A DNA stretch of 39,845 nucleotides from Anaerobacterium chartisolvens (GCF_003337415.1 NZ_QPJT01000017.1:61068-100912); one strand, 5' to 3'; positions 25,366 to 35,221 are shown, numbered from the stretch's first letter. Notes: generated by a model not told the origin, from the sequence alone. A program made the numbers and translations.

Positions 25366-26652
25366 TTATACTATTTTTGCATTCTCAACAAGAAAATCAA
25401 CGGTTTTTTTCATAACCAGATTTCTCTTAATATATTCTATATCGTCTTGCCCTAAATGTTTCTTAAATTCTTCTTCGCTCTGCTTGTAACCCTCCGCCAT
25501 TTTCTTTATTTCCTCGTCTACTTCCTCTTCACCGGTAGCTATACCTTCGATAGCCCCAATCTTCTCAATTACAAGCTGCGACTTAACCTCTCCCTCAGCC
25601 CTTTTTGAAAACTGCTGCCTGAAGGTATCGGAATCCATCCCCATCATTTGCATATACCTTTCCATGTCAAGACCCTGATAGCGAAGTCTCATGTCAAAAT
25701 CATAGATCATGCTGTCAATTCTTTTTTCAATCATTGGGCGCGGAATGTCGACAACGGCATTTTCAACCACCTTGTTTACAATGGCATCCTCTGTCTCATG
25801 CTCAGCCTTGTGCTTAGCCTCATGAGTAAGCTTCTCTCTTAAGCTTGCCTTATACTCTGAGAGGGTATCAAACTCACTTACATCCTTTGCAAACTCATCA
25901 TCTAACGCAGGCAGCTCCTTCAGCTTTATTTCCTTTATGTCAACCTTGAATACGGCGGCCTTGCCCGCAAGCTCGGCACTCTGGTAATCCTCAGGGAATG
26001 AAACATTCACCTCTGCATGAGCGCCTGCCTCAAGCCCTACAAGCTGCTCCTCGAAGCCCGGAATAAACTGTCCTGAGCCTATTACAAGGGGATAGTCCTC
26101 TCCCTTTCCTCCTTCAAAAGCCTCTTCGTCAACAAAGCCCTCAAAATTTATAGTTGCGGTATCGCCATTCTGTATTGGTCTGTCCTCCACCGAAACCATT
26201 CTAGCATTCTTTTCGGCTATTTTCGCAAGCTCATTTTCTACATCCTCATCCGTTATATGAACCTCTATTTTGCCTACCTCTATGCCTTTGTATTCCCCAA
26301 TCTCAACCTCGGGCTTTACAGCAACTTTTGCGGTAAAAATAAGGTTCTGTCCTTCTCCTATTTGCTTTATATCTATTTCCGGCCTGTCTACGGGAAAAAT
26401 CCCATTTTGGGCTACCGCTTCATCATAAGCCTCGGGACAAATGAAATTAATGGCATCCTCGTAAAGAACCTGCTCTCCATAGTACCTTTCAATCATCTTC
26501 CTTGGGGCCTTTCCTTTTCTGAATCCGGGTATGCTGAACCTGCCCGCATTCTTCAAAAAGGATTTTTGCATACCGCTTTCAAACTTCGCTGCATCAACCT
26601 CTATGTCAAGCTGTACAACGTTCTTTTCTACATTCTCCACTTTAACGTTCAT
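25366..26652 (-). CDS. tig: Trigger factor (ribosome-associated chaperone)
   Basis: 428 residues, a normal length. The ribosome-binding N-domain carries the signature GFRKGKAPRKMIE near residues 43-56. The FKBP-type prolyl isomerase domain spans about 150-245 (GDTATINFEGFVDEEAFEGG, GSGQFIPGFEEQL), then the helical C-domain. It binds nascent chains at the exit tunnel. GGAGG lies about 12 bases ahead of the ATG. 133 bases separate it from clpP, so clpPX may also have their own promoter. Confidence 0.96.
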   Translation of the reverse strand: MNVKVENVEKNVVQLDIEVDAAKFESGMQKSFLKNAGRFSIPGFRKGKAPRKMIERYYGEQVLYEDAINFICPEAYDEAVAQNGIFPVDRPEIDIKQIGEGQNLIFTAKVAVKPEVEIGEYKGIEVGKIEVHITDEDVENELAKIAEKNARMVSVEDRPIQNGDTATINFEGFVDEEAFEGGKGEDYPLVIGSGQFIPGFEEQLVGLEAGAHAEVNVSFPEDYQSAELAGKAAVFKVDIKEIKLKELPALDDEFAKDVSEFDTLSEYKASLREKLTHEAKHKAEHETEDAIVNKVVENAVVDIPRPMIEKRIDSMIYDFDMRLRYQGLDMERYMQMMGMDSDTFRQQFSKRAEGEVKSQLVIEKIGAIEGIATGEEEVDEEIKKMAEGYKQSEEEFKKHLGQDDIEYIKRNLVMKKTVDFLVENAKIV

Positions 26653-26792
26653 TTACTATGTGTCCTCCCAACCTATAATAAAAAATTTATAATTAAAATC
26701 AATGGGCATACTTCCTCAGATTAACCCTTACATTATAACACAACGCACTTGGAAATTCCAACAAAAAGGCCGAAAAAAAATAGAAATTTTCA

Positions 26793-27497
26793 TCAATCCA
26801 GTATTTTTAGCGGCTTGAAGCCTAGATAATCAGCGGAAATAAACCGGAAATGAATTCCTCTCACATATCCGGTTACAGCATTTCTGCAGCTTTCCCCGTG
26901 CAAATGCCCGTACAGGCAGGTGTTTACGTTGTGTGCCTCCATAAGCGACACAAAGTCCGTTGGTTCCTGTCTTGCATTAAAGGGGGGGTAGTGCAGAGCC
27001 ACCGTTATTTCATCCTCTCCCTTTATGTCTATGCTTTTTAAAGACAGCTCCAGCCTCTGAAGCTCTCTCTGGTATATCTTAACATCCTCCGCGCCAAAAT
27101 CGTTGTCTCCCGGGCACTTCCATCCCCTTGTGCCGCACACCAGCATATTCCCCAGCCGAAAGCTGTTATTATGCATGAATCTTATTGAAGAAAAGCCCTT
27201 GTCCCCAATGAATTTTTCCAGCTTATTCATCGTTGTCCACCAGTAATCATGATTCCCTTTGGATATTATTTTTGTTCCCGGCAGACTTTCAATAAATTCA
27301 AAATCGGCAACTGCCTGCTCAAGGTATGTCGCCCAGGAAATATCTCCGGGAACTATAACCCAATCCTCAGGGGATACGCTATCTCTCCATTCCTGCTCCA
27401 GCTTTTGCATGTAATTTTCCCATCTGGCTCCAAATATATCCATAGGCTTATCTATACTCAGTGCCAGATGCAAATCTGAAATTGCAAATACAGCCAT
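26793..27497 (-). CDS. Calcineurin-like metallophosphoesterase
   Basis: 234 residues with the two-metal phosphoesterase motifs in order: ISDLHL (D-x-H), VPGDISWA (GD), SKGNHDYWW (GNHD), VALHYPPF and YGHLHG (GHxH). It belongs to the small cytosolic YkuE/YpbG-like group; the substrate is unknown. The start at 27497 is set by GAGGG 6 bases upstream; the frame begins at GTG 27509, which overlaps that site. It follows uvrC by 39 bases, probably in the same operon. Confidence 0.9.
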   Translation of the reverse strand: MAVFAISDLHLALSIDKPMDIFGARWENYMQKLEQEWRDSVSPEDWVIVPGDISWATYLEQAVADFEFIESLPGTKIISKGNHDYWWTTMNKLEKFIGDKGFSSIRFMHNNSFRLGNMLVCGTRGWKCPGDNDFGAEDVKIYQRELQRLELSLKSIDIKGEDEITVALHYPPFNARQEPTDFVSLMEAHNVNTCLYGHLHGESCRNAVTGYVRGIHFRFISADYLGFKPLKILD

Positions 27498-27536
27498 ACT
27501 AGCCCTCACTATTAACCGTTATATCTTATGTATATA

Positions 27537-29462
27537 CTATTTCCTAAAATGATTAAAAATTTTTTCCGCTACGCTCCTGTTTATTCCCTCCACCAAAAGC
27601 AAATCCTCTATATCGGCAGCCTTTATTTTTTTAACCGAGCCAAAATGCTTAATAAGCATATTCCTGCGTTTTTGCCCTATACCCTCAATTTCATCAAGCA
27701 CAGAGTTTCTGTACCTTTTGTCTCTCAGCCTCCTGTTGTATTCAACCGCAAACCTGTGGGCCTCATCCTGTATTGAGGTGATGAAGCGAAGCAGCGGCAG
27801 ACTAGATGACAAATCATACTCCTTTTGTGCTGAAACAAGCCCTCTTGTGCGATGCCTGTCATTTTTAACCATTCCGAATACCGGAATTTTTATATCAAGC
27901 TCCCTGAGCACTGCGGAAATTGCATTAACATGCCCAAGTCCTCCGTCTACCAGAATTAGCTGGGGTATTTTTATAAACTTGCCGCAAGCCTTGGAATCAT
28001 GAAACCAGGCATCTCCGTATTTTTTTTTGATTTCAGCGGTTTCCCTGTCTATCTGCTCCTGCTCCTTTTGGGCATGTTTAAACCTTCTGTATATTACCTC
28101 CTGCATACTTCCATAGTCATTTTGCCTTGCAAGCGATTTTATTTTAAATCTTCTGTACTCCTTGTTCTGCGGCACACCGTTCTCAAAGACCACCATTGAA
28201 GCCACCATTTCGCTTGAGCCGGTATTGGATACGTCATAGGCCTCTATTCTGGCCGGCGGAGAATCCAGCCCAAGCAGCTCCGCAAGCTGGCTTAGCCCGG
28301 TATTGGATATATCGTCGTCCCGCCTTACCTTATCCTTAAATTGATTCAAAGCAATAAGGGCGTTTTGAGATACCATTTCTATAATGTCGTGCTTTTCTCC
28401 CTTTCTTGGAACTGTTATGCGGGCCCTTGCGTTTTTCTTATTTGTCTGCGAGGCTCTCTTGTCGCTCAGCCATCTCTCTATAATGTTAATTTCGTCTATA
28501 TCCTCCTGCATAACTATTTCCCCGGGTACATAGGCGGCAGAGTTATAAAACTGCTTCACAAAGGATGACATCAGCTCCCTGTCCTCTATTTCTCCCATGC
28601 CCTCAAATATAAACCTTTCCCTTCCGATGAGCTTACCTCCCCTTATAAAGAATATTTGCACACAGGAATCTGTATCATTTTTTGCAAAAGCAATAACATC
28701 CTTGTCATCCATAGCCGTGGATAATACCTTTTGTCTTTCGGCTATCAGCCTTAAGCTGTTTATTTTGTCACGGCAGCCTGCCGCCCTTTCAAAATCCATA
28801 GCCTCCGAAAAAGCCTTCATTTTCTGTTCAAGCTTGCGTATTATATCCTCCTGCCTTCCGTCAAGGAAATTGGCTATATCCTTCATCAGCAGCCTGTACT
28901 CTTCCCTGTCCACATCCCCCTTGCAAGGGCCCAGACACTGGTATATATGATAGTTGAGGCATGGACGCTCCTTGCCTATATCTCTGGGAAAAACCTTTTT
29001 GCAGGATTTTATGGGAAATATTTTTTTAATAAGTGCAAGAGTTTCCTTTACCGCAGTTGAATTTGCATAAGGCCCAAAATATTTGGCTCCGTCCCGTTCA
29101 ATGCTCCTTGTCATGATGACCTTTGGAAAGTCCTCGTTCATTGTAATTTTAATATAGGGATAATAGTTTTTATCATCCTTTAGCGCTATATTAAACTTAG
29201 GCTTGTATTTCTTGATCATATTGCATTCCAAAATCAGCGCCTCCAGCTCCGAATCGGTCACAATATATTCAAACAGCCTTATTTGGCTTACCATCATTCT
29301 GGTTTTGGGCGTTAATCTTGATGAGGCTTGAAAGTATTGCCTTACTCTGTTTTTCAAAACAACAGCCTTTCCAATATATATTATGTCTCCGCCCTCGTTC
29401 CTCATAATATAAACACCCGGTTTGTCCGGCAGCTTTTTTAGCTCTTCCTCAATATCAAACAT
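27537..29462 (-). CDS. uvrC: Excinuclease ABC subunit C
   Basis: 641 residues; makes both incisions in nucleotide-excision repair. GIY-YIG nuclease domain at the start (GVYIMRNEGG, IIYIGKA), a Cys-containing segment (CLNYHIYQCLGPC), a UVR domain near 205-240 that binds UvrB, the RNase-H-like endonuclease domain (IEAYDVSNTGSSEMV, LVDGGLGHV) and a C-terminal helix-hairpin-helix pair. Two ATGs lie near the front; the second (29462) is chosen because AGGAG stands 8 bases upstream, against 2 bases for 29468. Confidence 0.96.
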   Translation of the reverse strand: MFDIEEELKKLPDKPGVYIMRNEGGDIIYIGKAVVLKNRVRQYFQASSRLTPKTRMMVSQIRLFEYIVTDSELEALILECNMIKKYKPKFNIALKDDKNYYPYIKITMNEDFPKVIMTRSIERDGAKYFGPYANSTAVKETLALIKKIFPIKSCKKVFPRDIGKERPCLNYHIYQCLGPCKGDVDREEYRLLMKDIANFLDGRQEDIIRKLEQKMKAFSEAMDFERAAGCRDKINSLRLIAERQKVLSTAMDDKDVIAFAKNDTDSCVQIFFIRGGKLIGRERFIFEGMGEIEDRELMSSFVKQFYNSAAYVPGEIVMQEDIDEINIIERWLSDKRASQTNKKNARARITVPRKGEKHDIIEMVSQNALIALNQFKDKVRRDDDISNTGLSQLAELLGLDSPPARIEAYDVSNTGSSEMVASMVVFENGVPQNKEYRRFKIKSLARQNDYGSMQEVIYRRFKHAQKEQEQIDRETAEIKKKYGDAWFHDSKACGKFIKIPQLILVDGGLGHVNAISAVLRELDIKIPVFGMVKNDRHRTRGLVSAQKEYDLSSSLPLLRFITSIQDEAHRFAVEYNRRLRDKRYRNSVLDEIEGIGQKRRNMLIKHFGSVKKIKAADIEDLLLVEGINRSVAEKIFNHFRK

Positions 29463-29494
29463 GAACATTTCTCCTTGGTCTGCAGCGGCTTCAT

Positions 29495-29749
29495 CTACAA
29501 GCTGTTAATATATTCCGCCAGCTCTTCCACCGCCGCTTCCTCATCTTCTCCCTCAGCTATAATGCTTATGCGTGCTCCCGTGCCTATACTGAGAGATAAA
29601 AGCCCAAGCATACTTTTTGCGTTGGCCTTTCTTTCCTCGCGCTCTATCCATATGCTGGATTTATAATCACATGCTTTTTGAATGAATAGTGCGGCAGGCT
29701 TGGATTTCAAGCCCGATTTTGCCTCTACCACCATCTCCTTAGTTACCAT
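29495..29749 (-). CDS. HPr-family protein lacking His15 (Crh-like)
   Basis: 84 residues, the full HPr fold. The usual phospho-acceptor site GLHARPA is GLKSKPA here, so position 15 is Lys and PTS phosphotransfer is impossible. The regulatory Ser46 is kept in its normal setting (ANAKSMLGLLSL), so HPr kinase could still modify it. This is the pattern of Crh, in which His15 is Gln in Bacillus. I infer a role in carbon-catabolite control or a related signalling role rather than sugar transport. GGAGG stands 11 bases ahead of the ATG. It lies 32 bases before uvrC. Confidence 0.88.
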   Translation of the reverse strand: MVTKEMVVEAKSGLKSKPAALFIQKACDYKSSIWIEREERKANAKSMLGLLSLSIGTGARISIIAEGEDEEAAVEELAEYINSL

Positions 29750-29910
29750 TCCTGTAAGTACCTCCTGTTAAAATAGCTTTAGCTATTAAATAGCTTTATA
29801 GCAATAAAGCACCTTCCTTTAATCACTAAATACAATTATATTGCTTAATACAATTATATTATATAGATAACCTGCTGTAAAACTAAAAATAAGCAATCAA
29901 TACAAGAGCA
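29750..29910. other. AT-rich upstream region of the Crh-like gene
   Basis: Contains the small stem AATAGC-TTTA-GCTATT (29771-29786 area) and a direct repeat TACAATTATATT at 29831-29842 and 29849-29860. On the - strand these give several TATAAT-like boxes, but no convincing -35. Confidence 0.4.
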
Positions 29911-30888
29911 TTATTGATTTCTGTTTTCTATAATGCTTACCCTTACCCTGTAATTTGACACGTATGCCTTTATCATTACAGGATGCTTTCCTGTGTTTAC
30001 AAACTTGAGGTCCGACCCTCCATATGTCACTGTGGCATCTCTGCCCTTAGGCACATATCCCACTCTTTTTGAGTGCGGATGTCTTTCTGTAACCTTCAGT
30101 CCCGCTCTGCCCGCCGCATTGTACAAGGTAGTCGAAAGCTGACATATCCCTCCTCCCACTCCATAATCCTTTTTAGGCCCATTTTCAGTTCTTATTATGA
30201 TAGGAGCCTTTTCATAGCCCTTCCCCAGAGTTCTTCTTCCAAGCTCCTGATTGAAGGAAAATTCCTCCCCTGGATATACCTTCTCATACATTATATTCTT
30301 TGCCGCAACCTCCATATTATTTATTCTGGCGGCTTTTCTGTCCGATATAAACGTAGTAAAGCTGCCTATTCTTACTACATTTGCTTTCAGTCTTCTTGCC
30401 GTTACGGAGGGCTTAATCTCTTCCACTGCCAGCTTTACTTTTTTCCCTTCTTTTGCATTCAGCACTCTTTCAAGTGTTTTTTCAATATTTACCCTTTTGC
30501 CTGTTTTTTCGGTTTGGGCAAGCACCCAGGTATTCTTCGATAATTTGGCATTCCTTACCTCAACATTTACATCCTGAGAAAGCTTTTTAATTTTGTTTAT
30601 TATTTCACTCTCCTCAAGTCCCCCGACTTCTATTCCCGCTAATGTCACATTTTTATTGGCATATCTTTTCCCGGGAGCTTTTTGCACATTATTTTCAGGA
30701 AGTCCCGTATAATCTGTATTGTTATTTTCTGAATATTGCATATAGTTTATATTGTTTTCATCTGTTTTACTTTCAGCAGGATTATTTTCTGTGCTTTTGT
30801 CCTTTTGCTGAGATTCATTTGCACCGCAGGACGAAAAAGCAAATACAACCATGATAATCATTAATATAAAGCATAAATTCTTTTTCAT
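29911..30888 (-). CDS. VanW-family lipoprotein
   Basis: 325 residues. The lipoprotein signal ends FSSC (Cys21). A low-complexity Asn/Glu/Lys linker runs to about 70, then a YoaR-like/peptidoglycan-binding-like region (VTLAGIEVGGL...), and a VanW domain with the hallmark GVGGGICQLSTTLYNA near residue 245 and HPHSKRVGYVP. VanW proteins occur in some vancomycin-resistance clusters, but most are housekeeping envelope proteins of unknown activity; no other van gene is present here. Anchored outside the membrane. Confidence 0.9.
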   Translation of the reverse strand: MKKNLCFILMIIMVVFAFSSCGANESQQKDKSTENNPAESKTDENNINYMQYSENNNTDYTGLPENNVQKAPGKRYANKNVTLAGIEVGGLEESEIINKIKKLSQDVNVEVRNAKLSKNTWVLAQTEKTGKRVNIEKTLERVLNAKEGKKVKLAVEEIKPSVTARRLKANVVRIGSFTTFISDRKAARINNMEVAAKNIMYEKVYPGEEFSFNQELGRRTLGKGYEKAPIIIRTENGPKKDYGVGGGICQLSTTLYNAAGRAGLKVTERHPHSKRVGYVPKGRDATVTYGGSDLKFVNTGKHPVMIKAYVSNYRVRVSIIENRNQ

Positions 30889-30968
30889 TAGGGTAATTCA
30901 CCTCCAACACAGCCTGATATATTAAAAAGCCTTTTAATGCCTGTCCTTATAAAAGCATACTGTTCTAT

Positions 30969-31379
30969 TTAATATGTGTGCATGGCAGCTATTCCAAGCC
31001 CTATGGTAAAAAGTCCGAAAAGTACATTTATTGCCGCAAGCACTATATTTGTTATTATTACTGCATTTCCCTTCCCCGGCCATTTTCTGTTTGTTATTAC
31101 ACCGAAAATTATTCCTATTACTGCAAAAAGAGGTGATATAAAGGCTGTAAAGGCCGCATTTACCCAGCCAAGTATTATAAATATCTGAAAAGTGCTGATG
31201 GAGGATGCATAACCTTCCGCACTCCAAATTTTTCCGTTCTTGCCCATGGTAAATTTCTTAAAATTTTCCGGCTTATTGTCCCTCTCCAAGATGCCTTCCG
31301 CTGAATAAAAATTTCTATCTTTTTTTTCAGGGTTGTATTTATTACCGTCTTCAGAAATGTTGTTAATTTTTTCATCCAT
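30969..31379 (-). CDS. Small two-helix membrane protein, unknown function
   Basis: 136 residues. The first ~60 are hydrophilic and charged; two hydrophobic stretches follow (FIILGWVNAAFTAFISPLFAVIGIIFGVI and AVIITNIVLAAINVLFGLFTIGLGIAA). The segment between them, TNRKWPGKGNA, resembles the loop of DUF4190-type proteins. The start at 31379 is chosen because GGAGG lies 8 bases upstream; the frame begins at GTG 31388, inside that site. It lies ahead of the VanW gene. Confidence 0.75.
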   Translation of the reverse strand: MDEKINNISEDGNKYNPEKKDRNFYSAEGILERDNKPENFKKFTMGKNGKIWSAEGYASSISTFQIFIILGWVNAAFTAFISPLFAVIGIIFGVITNRKWPGKGNAVIITNIVLAAINVLFGLFTIGLGIAAMHTY

Positions 31380-31435
31380 AACTGTCACCTCCGTGAATTT
31401 AGTATGGATATTACGTTAACTTATATGCAAGAAAT

Positions 31436-31496
31436 AAAAAGGACATTATAGAAAAAAATCTTTAAGAGATTTCTTTTTTCTATAATGTCCTTTTTT
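31436..31496. terminator. Bidirectional terminator after the anti-sigma gene
   Basis: AAAAAGGACATTATAG and the following A-run pair perfectly with the complementary stretch ending at 31495, a stem of about 22 base pairs, with an inner TCTTTAAGAGA hairpin. On the - strand it stops transcription from the sigma/anti-sigma operon. Confidence 0.9.
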
Positions 31497-31525
31497 GCTT
31501 TGGAATATTTTGTTTTTTTAAGATT

Positions 31526-32119
31526 TTATTGGCTTTTTGCCCTGTTAAATTCAACATTGCCTTGCTTTACAACGGTTACAAGAATCCACTGCAGCGCAAA
31601 CAGTATCACTCCGATAAGAACCGTTATATAATAATGCTCCGATACAAGGGAAACAGCGATATCGACATACGCCATAACCGTCTCAAAAACCGACACTGCT
31701 ACAGACTGAACATTAAAATACACCATGTCTATTACCTCGGAGGTAGAAATATAGTTCCCCGCAATACCGCTAAAAAGCTTTACAAGGCTTATTCCCATAA
31801 TACTGTAGCTCAGTATCGAGCAAACGGTGAACAACATCATGGCTGCAAAGCCATACATTGCAATAAAAAGTATGTTAGGCTTTTTAGATTGTATGGGATA
31901 CATCATTCGTATTTTGTCCATCACCTGCTGTTCAAAATCCTCCGGAGGCTCAATCGCGCACTCCCCACCAATAGCGTTTAAAATGCTATCCATCTGCTCG
32001 AAATCCCGTCTGCAGTCTTCGCAAGTCTCCAAGTGCTGCTCTAAGCCTAATCTCTCAGCATGATCAATATTGCCGTCAAAATATCTCATAATGCTGCCGT
32101 TATATGAATCACAGCTCAT
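31526..32119 (-). CDS. Zinc-type anti-sigma factor
   Basis: 197 residues. The N-terminal zinc anti-sigma motif is H-x3-C-x2-C (His29, Cys33, Cys36 in HLETCEDC). A hydrophilic stretch is followed by a membrane helix near 82-108 and a second near 165-190, leaving a short external loop as a possible sensor. It overlaps the sigma gene by 4 bases (ATGA), the typical arrangement for a cognate pair held at the membrane. Confidence 0.88.
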   Translation of the reverse strand: MSCDSYNGSIMRYFDGNIDHAERLGLEQHLETCEDCRRDFEQMDSILNAIGGECAIEPPEDFEQQVMDKIRMMYPIQSKKPNILFIAMYGFAAMMLFTVCSILSYSIMGISLVKLFSGIAGNYISTSEVIDMVYFNVQSVAVSVFETVMAYVDIAVSLVSEHYYITVLIGVILFALQWILVTVVKQGNVEFNRAKSQ

Positions 32120-32670
32120 AAAACCTCCTCCTTCCTCCGGGGCATCAGCTTTTCCCTTAAAATGAGCCTTGCCCGGTATAATCTGTTTTTGACTATACTC
32201 ATAGGCTCCTTTAAAATTTCCGTTATCTCCTCATAGGATAATCCGTTCTGGTGAAAAAGCACAATGGGTATGCGGTATTTATCGGGCAGCTCAGATACGG
32301 CCTGATTTATAATGCTGCTTTTTTCCTTATTTATATATTCGTCTTCAGGAGTATCCAGCCTTGAGGATACCTCCTTTATCTCTTCTATAGGTACATGATC
32401 AAGCTTCTTTTTTCTCAATATATCCAGACACAGGTTGGTAGCTATTTTGGCCGACCATGTGGAAAACTTGTATTCCGGGTTGTACCTGTCAAGGGATTTA
32501 TATATCCTTAAAAAAACCTCCTGAGCAGCATCGTTTACTTCCTGCTTATCATTTATTATATTATAAACTACACTATATATCAATTTTTTATACCTTGCAA
32601 CTATTTCGGCAAAAGCCTCCTGCTCCCCCGAAAGGCATCTTTGCACAAGCTCCAAATCCGTTGCCTCCAA
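32116..32670 (-). CDS. ECF-type RNA polymerase sigma factor
   Basis: About 184 residues, SigW-like. Region 2 has the -10-binding stretch (DAAQEVFLRIYKSLDRYNPEYKFSTWSAKIATN) and region 4 the -35-binding helix-turn-helix (LSYEEITEILKEPMSIVKNRLYRARL). The frame is open to 32718. I favour the TTG at 32670, preceded by GGGAGG at 10 bases and giving the usual start (EATDLELVQRCLSGEQEAF); ATG 32709 is the alternative. Coupled to the anti-sigma gene. The regulon is unknown. Confidence 0.92.
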   Translation of the reverse strand: MEATDLELVQRCLSGEQEAFAEIVARYKKLIYSVVYNIINDKQEVNDAAQEVFLRIYKSLDRYNPEYKFSTWSAKIATNLCLDILRKKKLDHVPIEEIKEVSSRLDTPEDEYINKEKSSIINQAVSELPDKYRIPIVLFHQNGLSYEEITEILKEPMSIVKNRLYRARLILREKLMPRRKEEVL

Positions 32671-32718
32671 CCCGGACTCACCTCCCTGCACCTTCTTAAG
32701 TACAAGCATTTTCAACAA

Positions 32719-33021
32719 TTTCTATACTTCTATATACCTTCTATTTTACGCTATTTATTGATAAATGTCTGAAAAATTTCATATATTTTATTCATAATTA
32801 AATTTACACCTTTAGTAAAAATCATATTATGCCGATATATTCAATATAGCCATGCAGATTTACGCTCCGTATTAATTCAGTCAACCGTATGCTCATGCGG
32901 TTGTAATATACTTTAGTTTATTCTTAAAAAATAAATATTAATAAAAATAAAAGCCTTTTTAAGGACTTTATAATATACATCAGATGAAAATGATACAAAA
33001 TAAAAACGGGGAGGGCTCTAT
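32719..33021. other. Divergent intergenic region, sigma gene and chemoreceptor
   Basis: 303 AT-rich bases. They contain a GCCGATAT box (32831-32838), a stem CAACCG...CGGTTG (32882-32903), and GGGGAGGG just ahead of the chemoreceptor start. No credible autoregulatory GAAAC/CGTC promoter for the ECF sigma factor was found. Confidence 0.5.
32816..32838 (+). promoter_or_regulatory. Possible sigma-D (flagellar-type) promoter of the chemoreceptor
   Basis: GCCGATAT at 32831-32838 is a perfect match to the SigD/sigma-28 -10 box. A TAAA stands at 32816-32819, but only 11 bases ahead instead of the usual 15, so the -35 is doubtful. It would give a leader of about 175 bases. Confidence 0.4.
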
Positions 33022-35139
33022 ATGAACTCTATAATCAACAATATCACCAAGCTAATTGATCCAAAAAAAACCCGGCAAATTAAGACCTCTGTTTCAAATG
33101 CCTTTTCGCATCCGGCAAGGCTTTTTAGAGGCACTGGCATACAATTAAGGCTTATCGCCTCTTTTACCGCTATTTCGGTTATTACTTTGGGTATAACGGG
33201 CTTTCTCTCCTACACAAAATCCAGTAATGCAATTGTTTCAAAGATGAAGTCTTATTCTTTGCAGATGACCAAGCAGCTTTCATTAATCGCAGAAACCCGG
33301 CTTAACGTATATAACTCTTATATCCTTGAGCTGTCCATATCAAAAACACTTCATGAGTCTCTTGAAAATATAGATTCCGATGACGTAATGGTTGTCCTCA
33401 ATAGCCGCCGCAACGTAACTGATATGATTTCCACCAAGCTTTTAGACATGAGAAACATAATATCTACAGACCTGTTTAAAACAGGCACCGACAATTCTAT
33501 CAGCTACGGCTCAAGCGTCATCAATTCAAACAAGGAATTGCGGGACAGTCTTATTAAGATGGTTTCGGAAAATCAACAAAAAACAGTTTGGACATATTAT
33601 ATTAACCCCGAAAATGCCACAGAAAATTGTATCATTTTAGGAAGGAAAATCGTGTCTCTGTCCTCATCCTCCACTATAGGACATATATTCATATGCCTTA
33701 GGCCTCAGGCAATTTCAAGTATTTTTGATAACGCCGACCTTGGAGATAACTCCCAAATAATGGTTATGGATTCCTCCGCAAATATGATATCCGGACGTAA
33801 TGACAAGGACTTCGGTACCACATTTGAAGAGAAGTCAATACTTGAAAATTTCAGCGGCTCCGATGGAGGCACCTTTGATTATAAAATTGAAGGCAAAGAT
33901 TGCCTTATATCATTTTCCCGTCTTGAGTCTCAGGACTGGTACATAGTAATTTCCACACCCTATAAGTATATTTATGCAGAGCCTGACGGCATAAGAAATT
34001 TTGTTTTAGCCTTTTTCATTATTTGTATGGCGCTCTCCTTCATACTATCGTTTATACTAACAAAAAGCATTTCAGCTCCTTTGGGCAGTCTTACCCGTTT
34101 TATGTCGGAAACTAAAAACGGGAATCTGACTATGGAAATCAAGGATGACGGAAAGGACGAAATAGCAAGGCTGACGCAAAGCTTCAATGAAATGGTGCAA
34201 AATATAAGGGCTCTGGTTTCTAAGGTACACTCGTCATTCTCCAAGGTTCTTGACAGCTCGGAGAAAATAGCGGCCTCTTCCCAGCACTCGTATTCAGCCT
34301 CGGAGCAAATATCCCTCACCATACAGGAAATTGCAAAAGGAGCTTCGGAGCAAGCCTCACAAATCGCTCAGAGCATGGAGCATATGAGCAGGCTGTCGTA
34401 TGGAATCAATAAGGTGAGCAGTGATGTTGCAAATGTGTCCTCCGTGGTCAGCAATACAAAAATACTCAGTCAGAATGCTCTGAATGCGGTAAGTATTCTT
34501 AATGGCAAGGCAGAGGACACAAAAGCCATAACCTCCGAAATATCGTCTGAAATTAATGCTCTGAATAATGACATGAAGGAAATAGAAAAGATTGTAAGGG
34601 TTATTGTGGGAATAGCGGAGCAGACAAACCTGCTGTCCCTGAACGCCGCAATAGAGGCAGCAAGAGCGGGTGAGGCCGGGAAAGGCTTTGCCGTTGTAGC
34701 AGACGAAGTTAAAAAGCTGGCAGATCAGTCTAAAAACGCGTCTGTTATGATTAATAATATATTAAGCGGCATACGGAACAGGACAGCCGTGGCAGTGGAA
34801 AAAGCCAACTCGGCAAGCGATATTATAAATCAGCAGTCTGACTCTGTTTCCCATACCGATTACGCTTTTAAAACGATACTTAATTCAATGGAGGATATAT
34901 CAAAACAAATAAGCCACATGGAAAATTCAGCTTCGGAAATGTCCATGTTCAGAGAAAAGACTATCAGTGCAATGGAAAATGTTTCGGCGGTATCACAGCA
35001 ATCGGCCGCAACGTCACAGGAGGTTTCCGCAAGCACACAGGAGCAGATTGCCGGGGCGGAAGAGCTGGCGGTATTGGCTAAGGATCTCAGTGCCATCTCC
35101 CTTGAGCTTGATGCCGCTATATCTCAATTTAAAATATAA
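33022..35139 (+). CDS. Methyl-accepting chemotaxis protein
   Basis: 705 residues. Cytoplasmic tail (1-40), transmembrane helix (~43-64), extracellular dCache-like sensor (~65-320; includes [16 protein letters not shown] and [16 protein letters not shown], typical of Cache ends), second helix (~327-349), HAMP (~350-405), then the signalling coiled coil with the strictly conserved tip [20 protein letters not shown] near 533-552. No CheB/CheR-binding pentapeptide is visible. GGGGAGGG lies 7 bases before ATG. No other chemotaxis gene is in the window; the ligand is unknown. Confidence 0.95.
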   Translation: MNSIINNITKLIDPKKTRQIKTSVSNAFSHPARLFRGTGIQLRLIASFTAISVITLGITGFLSYTKSSNAIVSKMKSYSLQMTKQLSLIAETRLNVYNSYILELSISKTLHESLENIDSDDVMVVLNSRRNVTDMISTKLLDMRNIISTDLFKTGTDNSISYGSSVINSNKELRDSLIKMVSENQQKTVWTYYINPENATENCIILGRKIVSLSSSSTIGHIFICLRPQAISSIFDNADLGDNSQIMVMDSSANMISGRNDKDFGTTFEEKSILENFSGSDGGTFDYKIEGKDCLISFSRLESQDWYIVISTPYKYIYAEPDGIRNFVLAFFIICMALSFILSFILTKSISAPLGSLTRFMSETKNGNLTMEIKDDGKDEIARLTQSFNEMVQNIRALVSKVHSSFSKVLDSSEKIAASSQHSYSASEQISLTIQEIAKGASEQASQIAQSMEHMSRLSYGINKVSSDVANVSSVVSNTKILSQNALNAVSILNGKAEDTKAITSEISSEINALNNDMKEIEKIVRVIVGIAEQTNLLSLNAAIEAARAGEAGKGFAVVADEVKKLADQSKNASVMINNILSGIRNRTAVAVEKANSASDIINQQSDSVSHTDYAFKTILNSMEDISKQISHMENSASEMSMFREKTISAMENVSAVSQQSAATSQEVSASTQEQIAGAEELAVLAKDLSAISLELDAAISQFKI

Positions 35140-35152
35140 CCGGCTTGAATAC

Positions 35153-35200
35153 AAAGAGAGACGGCTAAAGCTGGGGGGATAGCTTTAGCCGTCTCTCTTT
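35153..35200. terminator. Bidirectional terminator after the chemoreceptor
   Basis: A perfect 20-base stem, 35153-35172 (AAAGAGAGACGGCTAAAGCT) with 35181-35200, and a GGGGGGAT loop. It serves both the chemoreceptor and the converging gene on the - strand. Confidence 0.95.
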
Positions 35201-35221
35201 ATATAATCTGCATAGAAATTT

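Noticed and set aside
29911-30888. Vancomycin-resistance gene
   Set aside because: The VanW domain is widespread in Clostridia as an envelope protein; no vanH, vanA/B or vanX genes are present.
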